Shown here: positions 1 to 10,188 of the stretch, in pieces
How positions within the stretch are numbered: position 1 is the first letter of the stretch
Layout of the letters: each line of letters starts with the position of its first letter
NCBI GenBank assembly: GCA_949284715.1
Contig: CASDWH010000015.1
Location: forward strand, 1 to 64,000
Origin: an uncultured bacterium
GTDB taxonomy: Bacteria > Cyanobacteriota > Vampirovibrionia > Gastranaerophilales > Gastranaerophilaceae
Direction: 5' to 3'
DNA: 64,000 nt
Program-made: the position numbers and the translations under genes
Notes under the pieces: model-generated
What the model was told of the DNA's origin: nothing
The model's database searches: none
The model's input: only the letters and a program-made list of their open reading frames with translations

Positions 1-6
1 CCACTC

Positions 7-27
7 AAAACGATTCTTAATCGTTTT
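7..27. other. perfect 9-bp inverted repeat near left edge
   Basis: AAAACGATT and AATCGTTTT flank a three-base loop, followed by further T and, on the other strand, preceded by A. This is what a weak rho-independent terminator looks like in either direction. The reading frames to its left run off the window, so the gene it serves cannot be named. It could also be a piece of a dispersed repeat. Confidence 0.4.
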
Positions 28-61
28 TCGCTGAGTCCTTGCCACATCGACATATAGTTTT

Positions 62-240
62 ATTCAATTTTCACAATCTTTATGGCGGACTCGGTATTTT
101 CTCTTATACGGCTCGCGCGAAGGTCTATACCTTCATACTCGCCCGCTCCATGCTTTATTAGGCAATCCCGCCAGTTCTGTATCACAGCCAGCTTACCGGC
201 TGCCCAGATAATCGTATCACAAACATTTTTTCGATTCAAG
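62..240. other. G+C-richer stretch of unknown nature
   Basis: This part is visibly richer in G+C than its surroundings and holds several short stems, for example GAAGGT/ACCTTC around 117-132 and CAGCC/GGCTG around 185-203. On the minus strand it is open, and its C-terminal reading (ending IRENTESAIKIVKIE) looks protein-like, but there is no credible start codon with a ribosome binding site: an in-frame extension would have to cross the terminator at 245-278. It may be a decayed gene remnant or a structured RNA. No family is recognised. Confidence 0.3.
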
Positions 241-244
241 CCAA

Positions 245-278
245 TAAAAAAAAGAGCCATCCGGCTCTGATATTTTTT
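245..278. terminator. bidirectional rho-independent terminator
   Basis: AGAGCC (253-258), loop ATCC, GGCTCT (263-268), with an A run on the left and a run of T (273-278) on the right, so it can act on both strands. It is the strongest signal in the first 400 bases. Confidence 0.6.
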
Positions 279-401
279 GTGTGAAGTGTAGTATGAATAT
301 AAATCTGTTTTTATCCGTCGTGCTACCCTTTTATAAAGTATTTCTAAACACAAAAGTTGCCTTTTATACAAATATTTGTTACAAAATTTAATATAGATAA
401 T

Positions 402-423
402 CGGCGGGAATTACTTCCCGCCG
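402..423 (-). terminator. terminator hairpin of the EF-hand gene
   Basis: CGGCGGGAA, loop TTAC, TTCCCGCCG forms a perfect 9-bp stem just past the stop codon of the minus-strand gene ending at 436. The following bases on the minus strand are T-rich but not a pure T tract. Confidence 0.55.
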
Positions 424-435
424 AACTGAATATTA

Positions 436-2322
436 TTATATTTTTTGTTTTTCTACCCATGCAGTATAATCTGTTTTGAAAGCTTCCACAAATGCTGTCA
501 TCATTGCCCGGGGATTAAATTTATTGACTTTAAAGAATCCGACTTGAGATACTTGTATATTATCACTGATTACAGTGCCTTTTGAATTTGTAATCATGGT
601 GTTGAATATTTGTTCATCAAACTCTACTCCATTAGCATTGCACAAACTTTCAGCTTTTCTACGTAATTGAGTTGTTAATGAATCAAGCAGAGCTTCTGCC
701 GCTCTCGTATCCATTTCTGATTTGAGGCCTGTACGAGTTGAGTAATCCTCATTATTTTCAAATGCCTCAACTACATTCCGGTCAACGCCCGCATCTTCAA
801 CAGCTTGGGCATAATCAATATCCTGAATATCCATATCAGTATTTGATGCATTCATTTCATTGATTGCAGCTGCTATATTGGTATTGAAATTTGTAATAAA
901 GTTTTGAACAATAGTTTGCATTCCATCATTAGATGTATATTCTTTTTTCTTGTTCAATACTTTATGTTTTGATTTATAAGAAGTTAAACCATCAATCAAT
1001 TCATCAAGTGTTTGTTTATAGACCTTTTCAAACATAGTTTCTACTTTATCAAAAGAAATACCATGTTCAGCGAGCATTGTTTTTATTTGTGCCTTCATTT
1101 GCTCTTTTAAGTTGCTCTCTTCAATTCGGCGCCGAACTTCATCTTGTATTCTTTCGTCATGTCCGTCTTTGCCTTTAACAGTAATCTTGCTATCATCATA
1201 ATATCCTTCAATATCGCTATAATTAATAGTTGCCGCATCAACAGCATATTCTTCACCTTTTACAGCTTTAAACGCAGCCTCTTCAGCAGCTTCAGCTTCT
1301 GCTGCTGCTTTTGTCTGTGCTGTTTCTTGCACCGATTCCGTGTTCAAAGAATCAAGATATTTGTCTACTGCCTCTTTCAATTCTGCTCCTACAGTGTATG
1401 AATCTATTTTCCTCTCTAATGATGCAGCATTTGTATAGCTATACCCGCCGAGAGTTACTGTCAATCCTTGTTCAATTGCCGCATTCAACAGTTCTTTAGC
1501 GTAGTCTTTCAACAAGTTAAGCTCATTTGTTGAGTCAATATATTCACCAAACGCACTGGTTTTAGCCTCCCAATCTGCAATTTCATCACTAATCTTATCT
1601 CTGTCTGAGGTATTAAGAAACTCTATCAAATGAGTCCTTAAATCAGCTTCAAGATTATCGCCCGTATATGCTGCAATAAATGCATTAGCTTCTTTTTCTA
1701 AAACAGGTGCTAAATTTTGAACATAAACACTTGCTGCCGCATCATCCATTACAGGCGCTTGGTCATTTGTTTTGGTTGTTGCTTCAGTTTTTATATCTTG
1801 TAAAAGTTCATCTAGCACGCTTGAAAGAATATTTGCTTTCTCCTGCTTTTCTTGTGCTTCGCGTTCAGCCTGTGCTTCCGGAGTATCATACAATACCTGC
1901 GCTTTTAATTCTTCGTATTTTTCCGGCAGTACCGCTTCAAACTCTGATGCCATTTCTGATACATTTTTTCCTGCTAATGTATATTCTTCGGCAAATTTAT
2001 CTACCAGCTCTCTAAGCGCCGCGGTCATATCTGCTGCATACGCGCTATTGGCGCCGATAAAATCTGTTGTTACTTTTTGAATATAAGGCTGCAAAGCTTC
2101 TTCCATTTTTATTTTCTGTTCCCAAATCTGGAATTCTTCGTTTGATACCTGTCTATCACCATTTGTATCCACGGTTGATAGTTCTACTGAATCAAGTCCA
2201 TACTCCTGGATTGCTGCATTATATTCCTGTTCGGTAATTGTCCCGTCTTTATCTTTATCCAAGTCCTCAAATTTAATTTGCGCCCCGTTCGCTGCCGTTA
2301 AATTTCCGAATCTGATATCCAT
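436..2322 (-). CDS. EF-hand calcium-binding, mostly helical protein of unknown role
   Basis: 628 residues. Two EF-hand loops are clear near the N-terminus: residues 22-33 (DKDKDGTITEQE) and 52-63 (DTNGDRQVSNEE), each with the expected acidic ligands and a final Glu, so calcium binding is likely. The rest is long, acidic, Ala/Glu-rich and probably helical or coiled coil, without a signal peptide or membrane segment. An AAGGAG sequence sits just upstream of the ATG at 2322. It appears to be a single-gene unit with its own terminator. The body of the protein matches no family I recognise, so only calcium binding is claimed. Confidence 0.7.
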   Translation of the reverse strand: MDIRFGNLTAANGAQIKFEDLDKDKDGTITEQEYNAAIQEYGLDSVELSTVDTNGDRQVSNEEFQIWEQKIKMEEALQPYIQKVTTDFIGANSAYAADMTAALRELVDKFAEEYTLAGKNVSEMASEFEAVLPEKYEELKAQVLYDTPEAQAEREAQEKQEKANILSSVLDELLQDIKTEATTKTNDQAPVMDDAAASVYVQNLAPVLEKEANAFIAAYTGDNLEADLRTHLIEFLNTSDRDKISDEIADWEAKTSAFGEYIDSTNELNLLKDYAKELLNAAIEQGLTVTLGGYSYTNAASLERKIDSYTVGAELKEAVDKYLDSLNTESVQETAQTKAAAEAEAAEEAAFKAVKGEEYAVDAATINYSDIEGYYDDSKITVKGKDGHDERIQDEVRRRIEESNLKEQMKAQIKTMLAEHGISFDKVETMFEKVYKQTLDELIDGLTSYKSKHKVLNKKKEYTSNDGMQTIVQNFITNFNTNIAAAINEMNASNTDMDIQDIDYAQAVEDAGVDRNVVEAFENNEDYSTRTGLKSEMDTRAAEALLDSLTTQLRRKAESLCNANGVEFDEQIFNTMITNSKGTVISDNIQVSQVGFFKVNKFNPRAMMTAFVEAFKTDYTAWVEKQKI

Positions 2323-2406
2323 TTGCTACTCCTTATTTAGTTATAAATTCCCTGTTTTATCTATTACGGCAATTAAAAAAAAAACTTTAACCCACCTCAC
2401 CCCGCC

Positions 2407-2431
2407 ACATCATATCACATCATATCATATC
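2407..2431. repeat. short tandem repeat ACATCATATC
   Basis: Two exact copies of a 10-bp unit (2407-2416, 2417-2426) plus a partial copy lie in the spacer between two divergent genes (2323-2552). Nothing else but A+T-rich promoter-like sequence is visible in the spacer. Confidence 0.6.
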
Positions 2432-2552
2432 GGGCATTATAACTGAGTTTGAGGCAATTATAAATTCATCTTTACATTTCGTTACATTTATTTTTAAACA
2501 GATTCATAAAATCAAATACTTTTTTATACCTTTGTGCTAAAATTAGTTCATT

Positions 2553-3566
2553 ATGAAATGCGCAGAATATAATAATGGAAAAATAATTGTAAAAGATACA
2601 GATAATATTACACTCGGGGTAAACAAGGGCGCGATAATAAAAGTTCGAGGCTGCGGACTTTGCGGCTCCGATATTGTTAAATACCGCCAGAACCTCGTAC
2701 CTAACGGAACCGTTCTCGGTCATGAAATTGTAGGCGAAATTGTCGAAATCAATTCCGATACTGATTTTCAGTTTATGGACAGAATTGTATCATCTCACCA
2801 TATACCGTGTTTTGAATGCACCTATTGTAAAGCCGGCAGCTACTCAATGTGCAGACACTTTAAAGAAACAAATTTTATTCCGGGCGGATTTTCTGAAAGA
2901 ATTTATTTAAGTGAAGAACATTTGCAAAATGTTGCACACAAAGTTCCTGAAAACATACCCGATGAAGTAATCTCTTTCTATGAACCATTAGGCTGCTGTA
3001 TTCGTGCAATAAAAAGAACACAATTAACTAAAAATGCCAATGTTCTTGTCGTCGGGCTGGGTTCTATAGGCCTTTTAATGGGGCAGGCTCTTGCAAATTA
3101 TGGTATGAGTGTTTTCGGGTGCGATATTCTTGAATCCAGAGTTGAACTTGCTGAAAGTTTAGGAATAATTGGCTTCAATTCCTCAGATATTAATAAGGCG
3201 AAAGAATTTATTCTTGCAAATACTAACGGCCTTGGAGTTGATGCAGTATTTATGACCTCAGGAGCAGATAAAGCTATTGATGCAGGAATTACTCTTGTCA
3301 GAAACGGCGGAAAAATCAATGTATTCTCCAGCACCCCGCAGAATAACGGATACAAAAACAACGATATTTATTACAGAGAATTGACTATTCTCGGCAGTTA
3401 TTCTCCATCACCAGAAGATTTGCAAGACTCATTTAATATGATAGCGTCAGGGAAAATCATTGTACGTGATTTAGTTACTGATTATCCGCTTGATAGAATA
3501 CAAGAAGCTTTTAACGATACAATAGCCAATAAGATTATGAAAGCATTCATTAAAATATCGGAGTAA
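2553..3566 (+). CDS. zinc-dependent medium-chain dehydrogenase
   Basis: 337 residues, usual for the MDR (alcohol/polyol dehydrogenase) family. The catalytic zinc site is seen as CGLCGSD (Cys37) and GHE (His57-Glu58). The structural zinc loop has four cysteines spaced C-x2-C-x2-C-x7-C (PCFECTYCKAG...SMC). The NAD(P)-binding turn is GLGSIG. It should oxidise a secondary alcohol or sugar alcohol, or run in reverse; the substrate cannot be told. It is followed after 3 bases by a second MDR gene, so the two are probably co-transcribed. No Shine-Dalgarno is seen; TAAAAT lies 9 bases before the ATG, so the mRNA may be leaderless. Confidence 0.85.
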   Translation: MKCAEYNNGKIIVKDTDNITLGVNKGAIIKVRGCGLCGSDIVKYRQNLVPNGTVLGHEIVGEIVEINSDTDFQFMDRIVSSHHIPCFECTYCKAGSYSMCRHFKETNFIPGGFSERIYLSEEHLQNVAHKVPENIPDEVISFYEPLGCCIRAIKRTQLTKNANVLVVGLGSIGLLMGQALANYGMSVFGCDILESRVELAESLGIIGFNSSDINKAKEFILANTNGLGVDAVFMTSGADKAIDAGITLVRNGGKINVFSSTPQNNGYKNNDIYYRELTILGSYSPSPEDLQDSFNMIASGKIIVRDLVTDYPLDRIQEAFNDTIANKIMKAFIKISE

Positions 3567-3569
3567 AAA

Positions 3570-4610
3570 ATGAAAGCTGTTTTATATTACGGGCCTCAAA
3601 ACATAAAATATGAAGAAACAATGATAAAACCGCTTGCAGAAGGTGAAATACTTGTCAAAGTAGAATCCGCACTAACCTGCGGTACTGATGTAAAAACCTA
3701 CAGGCGCGGACATCCTGTACTAATAAAATCAGTACCTTCAGGCTTTGGTCACGAATTTGCGGGTACAGTTGCAAAACTGGGGAAAGGTGTGACCAGGTTT
3801 AAAATCGGCGACAGGGTAGTTGCTGCAAATTCTGCACCCTGCGGGCATTGCTTCTTCTGCAAGAGGGAAGAATATAATCTCTGCGAAAACCTTGATTTAC
3901 TAAACGGAGCCTATGCTGAGTATATTGTTGTCCCCCAAAGAATTGTTGAAAAAAACACTCTTATTCTTCCGGACAATCTTTCTTTTGATAAAGCTGCATT
4001 CTGCGAGCCGCTTGCAAATGTTGTTCACGGAGTTGAACGTACCGGTATAAAACCTGGAAATACAGTAGGAATTATCGGTATCGGACCTATCGGACTGATG
4101 TTTGCAAGGCTTGCAAAACTTAAAGGGGCAAGAGTTATTGCAGCCGGCAGGAACCCGATTAAACTTAAACTTGCCGAAGAATTTGCAAAAGCTGATGAAA
4201 TTATAGACTTAAAGAAATACCCTAACCCTGAAAAAATATTCAAATCTTTTACAGAAGAAGGCAAGGGCCTTGATATCGCTGTAGAATGCGTTGGGCTTCC
4301 TGAAATCTGGGAAAGAATATTTGAGTGCGTACGCCCGGGCGGTACAGTTCATTTCTTTGGCGGCTGTAAATCCGGTTCTACCGTTACTTTTGATACAACT
4401 AAATTACATTACAGCGATATTAAACTTATGAGCGTGTTCCATCACACTCCTAAATACTTTAGAATGGCGCTGGACTTGATTGCATCGGGGGATGTGGAAG
4501 TAGAAAAACTCATTACCGGCACTCTCCCGTTAAATCAACTTGAATACGCACTTCAACAGCATATTGAAGGTAAAGCTGTTAAGTTTCTGATTAAACCCCA
4601 ATTTGTTTAG
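3570..4610 (+). CDS. zinc-dependent medium-chain dehydrogenase, sorbitol/threonine dehydrogenase-like
   Basis: 346 residues with the MDR layout: a CGTD catalytic cysteine motif, GHEFAG, the structural zinc cysteines in CGHCFFCKREEYNLC, and a GIGPIG Rossmann turn. The catalytic domain resembles L-threonine or sorbitol dehydrogenases, but substrate residues cannot be assigned by eye. It lies 3 bases after another MDR gene; the two share fold but little sequence, so they may act on successive or related substrates rather than form a recent duplication. Its last 20 bases overlap the convergent gene at 4591-5070. Confidence 0.85.
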   Translation: MKAVLYYGPQNIKYEETMIKPLAEGEILVKVESALTCGTDVKTYRRGHPVLIKSVPSGFGHEFAGTVAKLGKGVTRFKIGDRVVAANSAPCGHCFFCKREEYNLCENLDLLNGAYAEYIVVPQRIVEKNTLILPDNLSFDKAAFCEPLANVVHGVERTGIKPGNTVGIIGIGPIGLMFARLAKLKGARVIAAGRNPIKLKLAEEFAKADEIIDLKKYPNPEKIFKSFTEEGKGLDIAVECVGLPEIWERIFECVRPGGTVHFFGGCKSGSTVTFDTTKLHYSDIKLMSVFHHTPKYFRMALDLIASGDVEVEKLITGTLPLNQLEYALQQHIEGKAVKFLIKPQFV

Positions 4611-5070
4611 TATGTATAGTTTCAGGCTTTCTCCATAGTTTCATTCGCTTGAGAGTAAATGAAACAATCTTTCCATCTTTATCCCTTTCTATTAAAAGGC
4701 GTGTAGAATCAGAAAGTTCACGTTTTGTATCAATAGATGACAACAAGCCGTCTTTATATAACCGTGTTTTGATAAGATTGTTTTTAGTAATATATTTTAA
4801 AGCACCGGAAAATTTTTCTCCATCTATAAATGCTGTTTTATTATCAAACTTGATACCCTTATTTTTTACTGTTTCATTAAAAGTTTTTAACCCGGATTTC
4901 CTATTATACATGAATCCTGCGCCAACAAGCCCGAGAGTAGCAAGCCCCGACAATGTTAAAAGAACTGCCGCCGTCTTATTAGCCCTGCTTTCAAGCTCCA
5001 TGTATTCATAGTTTTCTTGATTATTAATATACGCAGGCACTGCTGCCGGTTTAATATTCTCTATACGCAT
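4591..5070 (-). CDS. small single-pass membrane protein, unknown
   Basis: 159 residues from the ATG at 5070, chosen because GGAG lies 6 bases before it. A TTG further upstream would start inside that binding site. One hydrophobic helix (about residues 35-56, AAVLLTLSGLATLGLVGAGF) follows a short polar N-terminus containing PAAVPAY. The rest is a basic, probably cytoplasmic domain of about 100 residues. No family is recognised. The 3' end runs into the convergent dehydrogenase gene by 20 bases. Confidence 0.6.
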   Translation of the reverse strand: MRIENIKPAAVPAYINNQENYEYMELESRANKTAAVLLTLSGLATLGLVGAGFMYNRKSGLKTFNETVKNKGIKFDNKTAFIDGEKFSGALKYITKNNLIKTRLYKDGLLSSIDTKRELSDSTRLLIERDKDGKIVSFTLKRMKLWRKPETIHTKQIGV

Positions 5071-5192
5071 AAAATTCTCCAATACAAACTAATAACTAAT
5101 TAAATATATTCTGTTAATAAACAGATTAATATCAGCCGGCAAGACAAATTTATGGAGAATCAACGCTATTTAAAAATCTGAAATAATACACA

Positions 5193-5219
5193 CAAAAAAA
5201 GAAGAGGACAAAAGTCCTC
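5193..5219 (-). terminator. groESL terminator
   Basis: On the minus strand GAGGAC-TTTT-GTCCTC is followed by TTCTTTTTTT, just after the groEL stop codon. This is a textbook rho-independent terminator. Confidence 0.85.
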
Positions 5220-5255
5220 CTCCTATGTTTATTATATCCGGTCAGGCAGATAATA

Positions 5256-6905
<1,650 letters not shown>

Positions 6906-6926
6906 TTATTTCTCCTTTATCCGTAA

Positions 6927-7214
6927 TTATTCAATAATAGCTAGTGCATCTTTTACTGAAAGTATTTTGTATTCAACACCGTCAACTTTCACATCTGTAC
7001 CTGAATATTTAGCATACAAAATCACATCGCCGACTTTAACATCCATCGGTTCTCTTTCGCCGTTGTCATTAACTTTCCCTGCACCAACCGCAACTACTTC
7101 ACCTTTTTGCGGCTTTTCTTTTGCGCTGTCAGGAATAAAAATACCGCCTGATGTTTGTTCTGTATCTTCGATAACTTTGATTACAATTCTGTCTGCTAAT
7201 GGTTTAATTGCCAT
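6927..7214 (-). CDS. groES: 10-kDa co-chaperonin GroES
   Basis: 95 residues starting MAIKPLADR, the conserved GroES start. It was chosen over an upstream in-frame start because GGAGG lies 8 bases before this ATG. The mobile-loop region ([21 protein letters not shown]) and the [15 protein letters not shown] segment are intact. It caps the GroEL chamber. First gene of groESL; the 120-base leader carries an inverted TTCTTAAT repeat rather than a CIRCE element. Confidence 0.97.
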   Translation of the reverse strand: MAIKPLADRIVIKVIEDTEQTSGGIFIPDSAKEKPQKGEVVAVGAGKVNDNGEREPMDVKVGDVILYAKYSGTDVKVDGVEYKILSVKDALAIIE

Positions 7215-7275
7215 ATTAATATCCTCCTTTTTTCCTATAACATATTTATACAACCGAAAAGCCAAATAATTAATT

Positions 7276-7308
7276 TTCTTAATGAAAAATTAAGAATTTG
7301 ATTAAGAA
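7276..7308 (-). promoter_or_regulatory. candidate operator: TTCTTAAT inverted repeat upstream of groESL
   Basis: TTCTTAAT (7276-7283) is followed after 5 bases by its exact complement ATTAAGAA (7289-7296), and a second ATTAAGAA follows after 4 more bases (7301-7308). The three 8-bp half-sites lie about 60-95 bases before the groES start. The HrcA target CIRCE (TTAGCACTC-N9-GAGTGCTAA) is not present. A role in heat-shock control is inferred from position and symmetry. Confidence 0.4.
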
Positions 7309-7335
7309 AAATACAAAATAAACAAAAACAGTAAA

Positions 7336-8184
7336 TTAACGAACTATTTTATGCCGTATAACAGCATTACTGCCCTGAGATGATATAAATAAAAGATTGT
7401 TATTCACGTGCAGACCGTAAGGCTTGCTTACCCCTTCCAACAGGACAGATACAAGCCCCTCCGGGGTTATTTTTAAAACATTATTTGCATTATAATTGGC
7501 GACATATATATTACCTACACTGTCGCTTGCAAGACTTATAGGCCCGCTGATTTTCGGATTTTTCACATACACTAAACGTCTGCCGTCAGGAGTTATTTTC
7601 AGTATGGTATTATCCGTAAATGTTGCAATATATATATTGCCCGAATTATCCGATGTTATACCTGTCGGACTAACTATATTTTCATAAATACCTACAGTCT
7701 TAGCAGCCTTTGACGGTGAGTTAACAGCCGGAGCCGGCGTATCTGTCTTAATTGCCAGTTTTTCAACGAGCGCGCGCGCCGGTTTATAATACTCGCTTAC
7801 AGGCGGAATTATATTTACATACGATTTAACATTGTTATAGTCGCCCAATTTAGCGCATATTTGAGCCGCCTTATAAACCGATTCATAATCATTAGGATTT
7901 CTCAGTAATATCTGCTTAAATACAGAAAGCGCCTCCGAATGCTGGTTTGTATAATCCAGTATAGTTGCAAGATTATAATAAGCATCTATATAATCCGGAT
8001 AAATAGCTATAGCCTCTCTAAATGCTTTTACAGCCTTATCATACAATCCAAGCTTATAGTAATCAACACCCTGATTATATTCCAGTTTAGCATCCAGAGG
8101 AATTGCACCGTCAACAGCATATACCTGCGACGGTACAGTTCCTAATGCTATTAAAAAAATTAAAGTTAAAAGTGATTTTTTCAA
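7336..8184 (-). CDS. secreted TPR and NHL-repeat protein
   Basis: 282 residues. A signal peptide (MKKSLLTLIFLIALGTVPSQVYA) is followed by about three TPR units (residues 30-140; for example DAYYNLATILDYTNQHSEAL) and then three NHL-type beta-propeller strands (about 165-282; GITSDNSGNIYIATF, SLASDSVGNIYVANY). Both parts are protein-binding scaffolds, so a periplasmic or surface assembly role is plausible. Three NHL repeats are too few for a full propeller, so the propeller may be incomplete or completed by dimerisation. It starts 8 bases after the malQ stop codon on the same strand, hence probably one operon, but the functional link is unclear. Confidence 0.7.
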   Translation of the reverse strand: MKKSLLTLIFLIALGTVPSQVYAVDGAIPLDAKLEYNQGVDYYKLGLYDKAVKAFREAIAIYPDYIDAYYNLATILDYTNQHSEALSVFKQILLRNPNDYESVYKAAQICAKLGDYNNVKSYVNIIPPVSEYYKPARALVEKLAIKTDTPAPAVNSPSKAAKTVGIYENIVSPTGITSDNSGNIYIATFTDNTILKITPDGRRLVYVKNPKISGPISLASDSVGNIYVANYNANNVLKITPEGLVSVLLEGVSKPYGLHVNNNLLFISSQGSNAVIRHKIVR

Positions 8185-8192
8185 TATTTTAT

Positions 8193-10043
8193 TTATCCTA
8201 ATTTAGCCAACAAATCTTTATGCTTATCTGCAAATTCTTTTCCGCGTGCAATTATCGCAGCCTTTAAAATTTCTTGCAGATTGATTGTTTCTTTTGTTTC
8301 AAAATCATTCGGCAATCTAAGCGACCAGTTTGCATCGCCGGATGTTCCCGGGCGGTTATAAACATCTTCTATCTGGAAAAAGTCAGTAAAGAATATTTGA
8401 ACATTACGTGCTTTTGACGCAAAAATCTCTACAAGTTTTACAAATTTTAAATAGTTTGCATCAGTAGTAAGCTTAACAATAATATCGTCTTTATTCTCAG
8501 CTTCCGCAAATAAATCTTCTACAAGATTTTTTGCATGCAGATATCCTTCATGAGTATTAATCATAGACTTGGCCCAGAATGAAACAGGAAGGTTATCGTG
8601 CGTGCCAACCATATTCCATACATTTTCGCCGATATTTTTACATCTATACGGATGTTCCGGCTTTTCAGGAACAACAAACTGGGTTAATCTCATACCTTGA
8701 AGCTGATATTTTTCCATAACAGCAACAACCGGATTAGTCAGGGTTCCAAGATCTTCACAGACTATTGCATTCTTATCAAGCCCGCATTCTTTGGCCGCTG
8801 CGATAACAATTTTTTCTACAAATCTGCCATATAATCTGATTTGTTCATCATTAAGAGTTTTTACTCTTTTTTCTTTATCCGGCTCAAGAGTATAATCCAA
8901 ATCTTCTAAAGTTGCTACCGCAAACTTAGACAAGAAAGGATGTTCCGGCGAAGAGAATAAACGGCCAGCGCCATCTTCACACTTAGGAGTCTTATCCGAG
9001 CGGTATACCCACGGGTCAATTAAGCCTACAATATGGTCTATTCTTACCCCGCCAGGGTTTTCGGTAAACATTTTTTTATAAAGGCGTTTCATCAATTCGC
9101 CGCCTTCACCCAGGTTTCCTTCTCTATCGAAAAGTTTATCAGGGTTCATTGCAGGGAATCCCCATGCCTGACCGTCTTTAGAGAAATAATCCGGCGGACA
9201 GCCAAGAGAATACCCTTCCAAAAACAATGACTGATATGCCCAGGCATCACGGTCTGAAAAAGCAACCTGTCTGTCTGCTATCATTTTTATATTATGTTTA
9301 AGCGCAAATTCTTTAGTTTTCAAAGACTGTTCTTCAAGTACAAACTGGCAGAATTTGTAAAATTCTATTTCATCAGCATATTTTTTAGATATTTCATCAA
9401 TCCTTATCTGATATCTTTTAGCTTCATCATCGTTTAAAGGATTTAGAAGATTTTTATCATCCTTATTTTTCCAGCCGTACCAGTAATCACTGCCATGCTC
9501 TATTGAAAGCGCCTCATATAACGAGTCTTTGGATAACCAGAAATCATTTTCTTTTTTAAATTTATCAAACTCTTTATTAAACTTTGTAGTTTTTTTGAAA
9601 TTAGAATACGCAATTTTTAAAGCCTCCATTTGAGCTTTAGAAATATAAGAGTAAGCTGTTCTGCCTTTATCAGCATTAGGGTTATCTGCAACTACTTTAT
9701 CAAATTCGACAGAGGGAAGAATATTATCCCATTCTTTTGTAGTCAACTGTTTAAGGTCAATAAACAAAGGGTTGCCGGAAAAAATCGTACCGCAATAAGG
9801 AGATGCATCTGTTGATTTTGTTTTTCCGTTGGGGCCAAGCTGGATAGCATTAAAATAATTTTCGGCATAATTTATAAGAGCATGCCCGGCGCTTGAATTA
9901 TAGCTGCCAAAACCGGTATCCTCACCCTTAAGAGCCGGAAAACTTCCGCCATGAATTATAAGTGCAAAGTTATCCTTACCAAGAACTTTCAATGCCTCTT
10001 TTACAAGTGTGCTGTCTGATTTAACCATAATCCCGCTTGTCAT
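8193..10043 (-). CDS. malQ: 4-alpha-glucanotransferase (GH77 amylomaltase)
   Basis: 616 residues from the ATG at 10043, preceded by GGAGGG. The enzyme moves alpha-1,4-glucan segments between chains and acts in glycogen or maltodextrin turnover in the cytoplasm. GH77 hallmarks are visible: GVRIDHIVG with the catalytic Asp, CEDLG with the acid/base Glu, and GTHDN with the third carboxylate, plus RQVAFSDRDAWAYQSLF and WGFPAMNP. It is longer than the common ~500-residue form because of an insertion around residues 120-215 (the lysine-rich FKKTTKFNKEFDKFKKEN region), so its substrate preference may differ. Confidence 0.9.
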   Translation of the reverse strand: MTSGIMVKSDSTLVKEALKVLGKDNFALIIHGGSFPALKGEDTGFGSYNSSAGHALINYAENYFNAIQLGPNGKTKSTDASPYCGTIFSGNPLFIDLKQLTTKEWDNILPSVEFDKVVADNPNADKGRTAYSYISKAQMEALKIAYSNFKKTTKFNKEFDKFKKENDFWLSKDSLYEALSIEHGSDYWYGWKNKDDKNLLNPLNDDEAKRYQIRIDEISKKYADEIEFYKFCQFVLEEQSLKTKEFALKHNIKMIADRQVAFSDRDAWAYQSLFLEGYSLGCPPDYFSKDGQAWGFPAMNPDKLFDREGNLGEGGELMKRLYKKMFTENPGGVRIDHIVGLIDPWVYRSDKTPKCEDGAGRLFSSPEHPFLSKFAVATLEDLDYTLEPDKEKRVKTLNDEQIRLYGRFVEKIVIAAAKECGLDKNAIVCEDLGTLTNPVVAVMEKYQLQGMRLTQFVVPEKPEHPYRCKNIGENVWNMVGTHDNLPVSFWAKSMINTHEGYLHAKNLVEDLFAEAENKDDIIVKLTTDANYLKFVKLVEIFASKARNVQIFFTDFFQIEDVYNRPGTSGDANWSLRLPNDFETKETINLQEILKAAIIARGKEFADKHKDLLAKLG

Positions 10044-10139
10044 AAATACCCTCCTTCTCTTTCTAAATAGTATCATTCTTATATTTTTTTTTCAACAGTA
10101 ATAAGTTTTAAGAATTATTAAATTTCGTTTACCGGCAAA

Positions 10140-10176
10140 AAAAAGCTCAATCTCTGACAGATTGAGCTTTTTTTCT
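10140..10176. terminator. bidirectional terminator before lytic transglycosylase end
   Basis: AGCTCAATCT (10145-10154), a 5-base loop, then AGATTGAGCT (10160-10169), flanked by an A run and a T run. On the minus strand it directly follows the stop codon of the lytic transglycosylase gene. Confidence 0.85.
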
Positions 10177-10188
10177 TTAGATAAAACA

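Noticed and set aside
2401-2435. CRISPR-like repeat
   Set aside because: The 10-bp ACATCATATC unit occurs only twice without spacers; it is a simple tandem.
5071-5082. TTG start for the gene ending at 4591
   Set aside because: The TTG lies in the ribosome binding site of the ATG at 5070; similar unlikely TTG/GTG starts were dropped for the phosphoesterase (25181), cutA (32746) and the dehydrogenase (61575).
7215-7335. CIRCE element before groESL
   Set aside because: TTAGCACTC and GAGTGCTAA are not present; only the TTCTTAAT repeat is seen.
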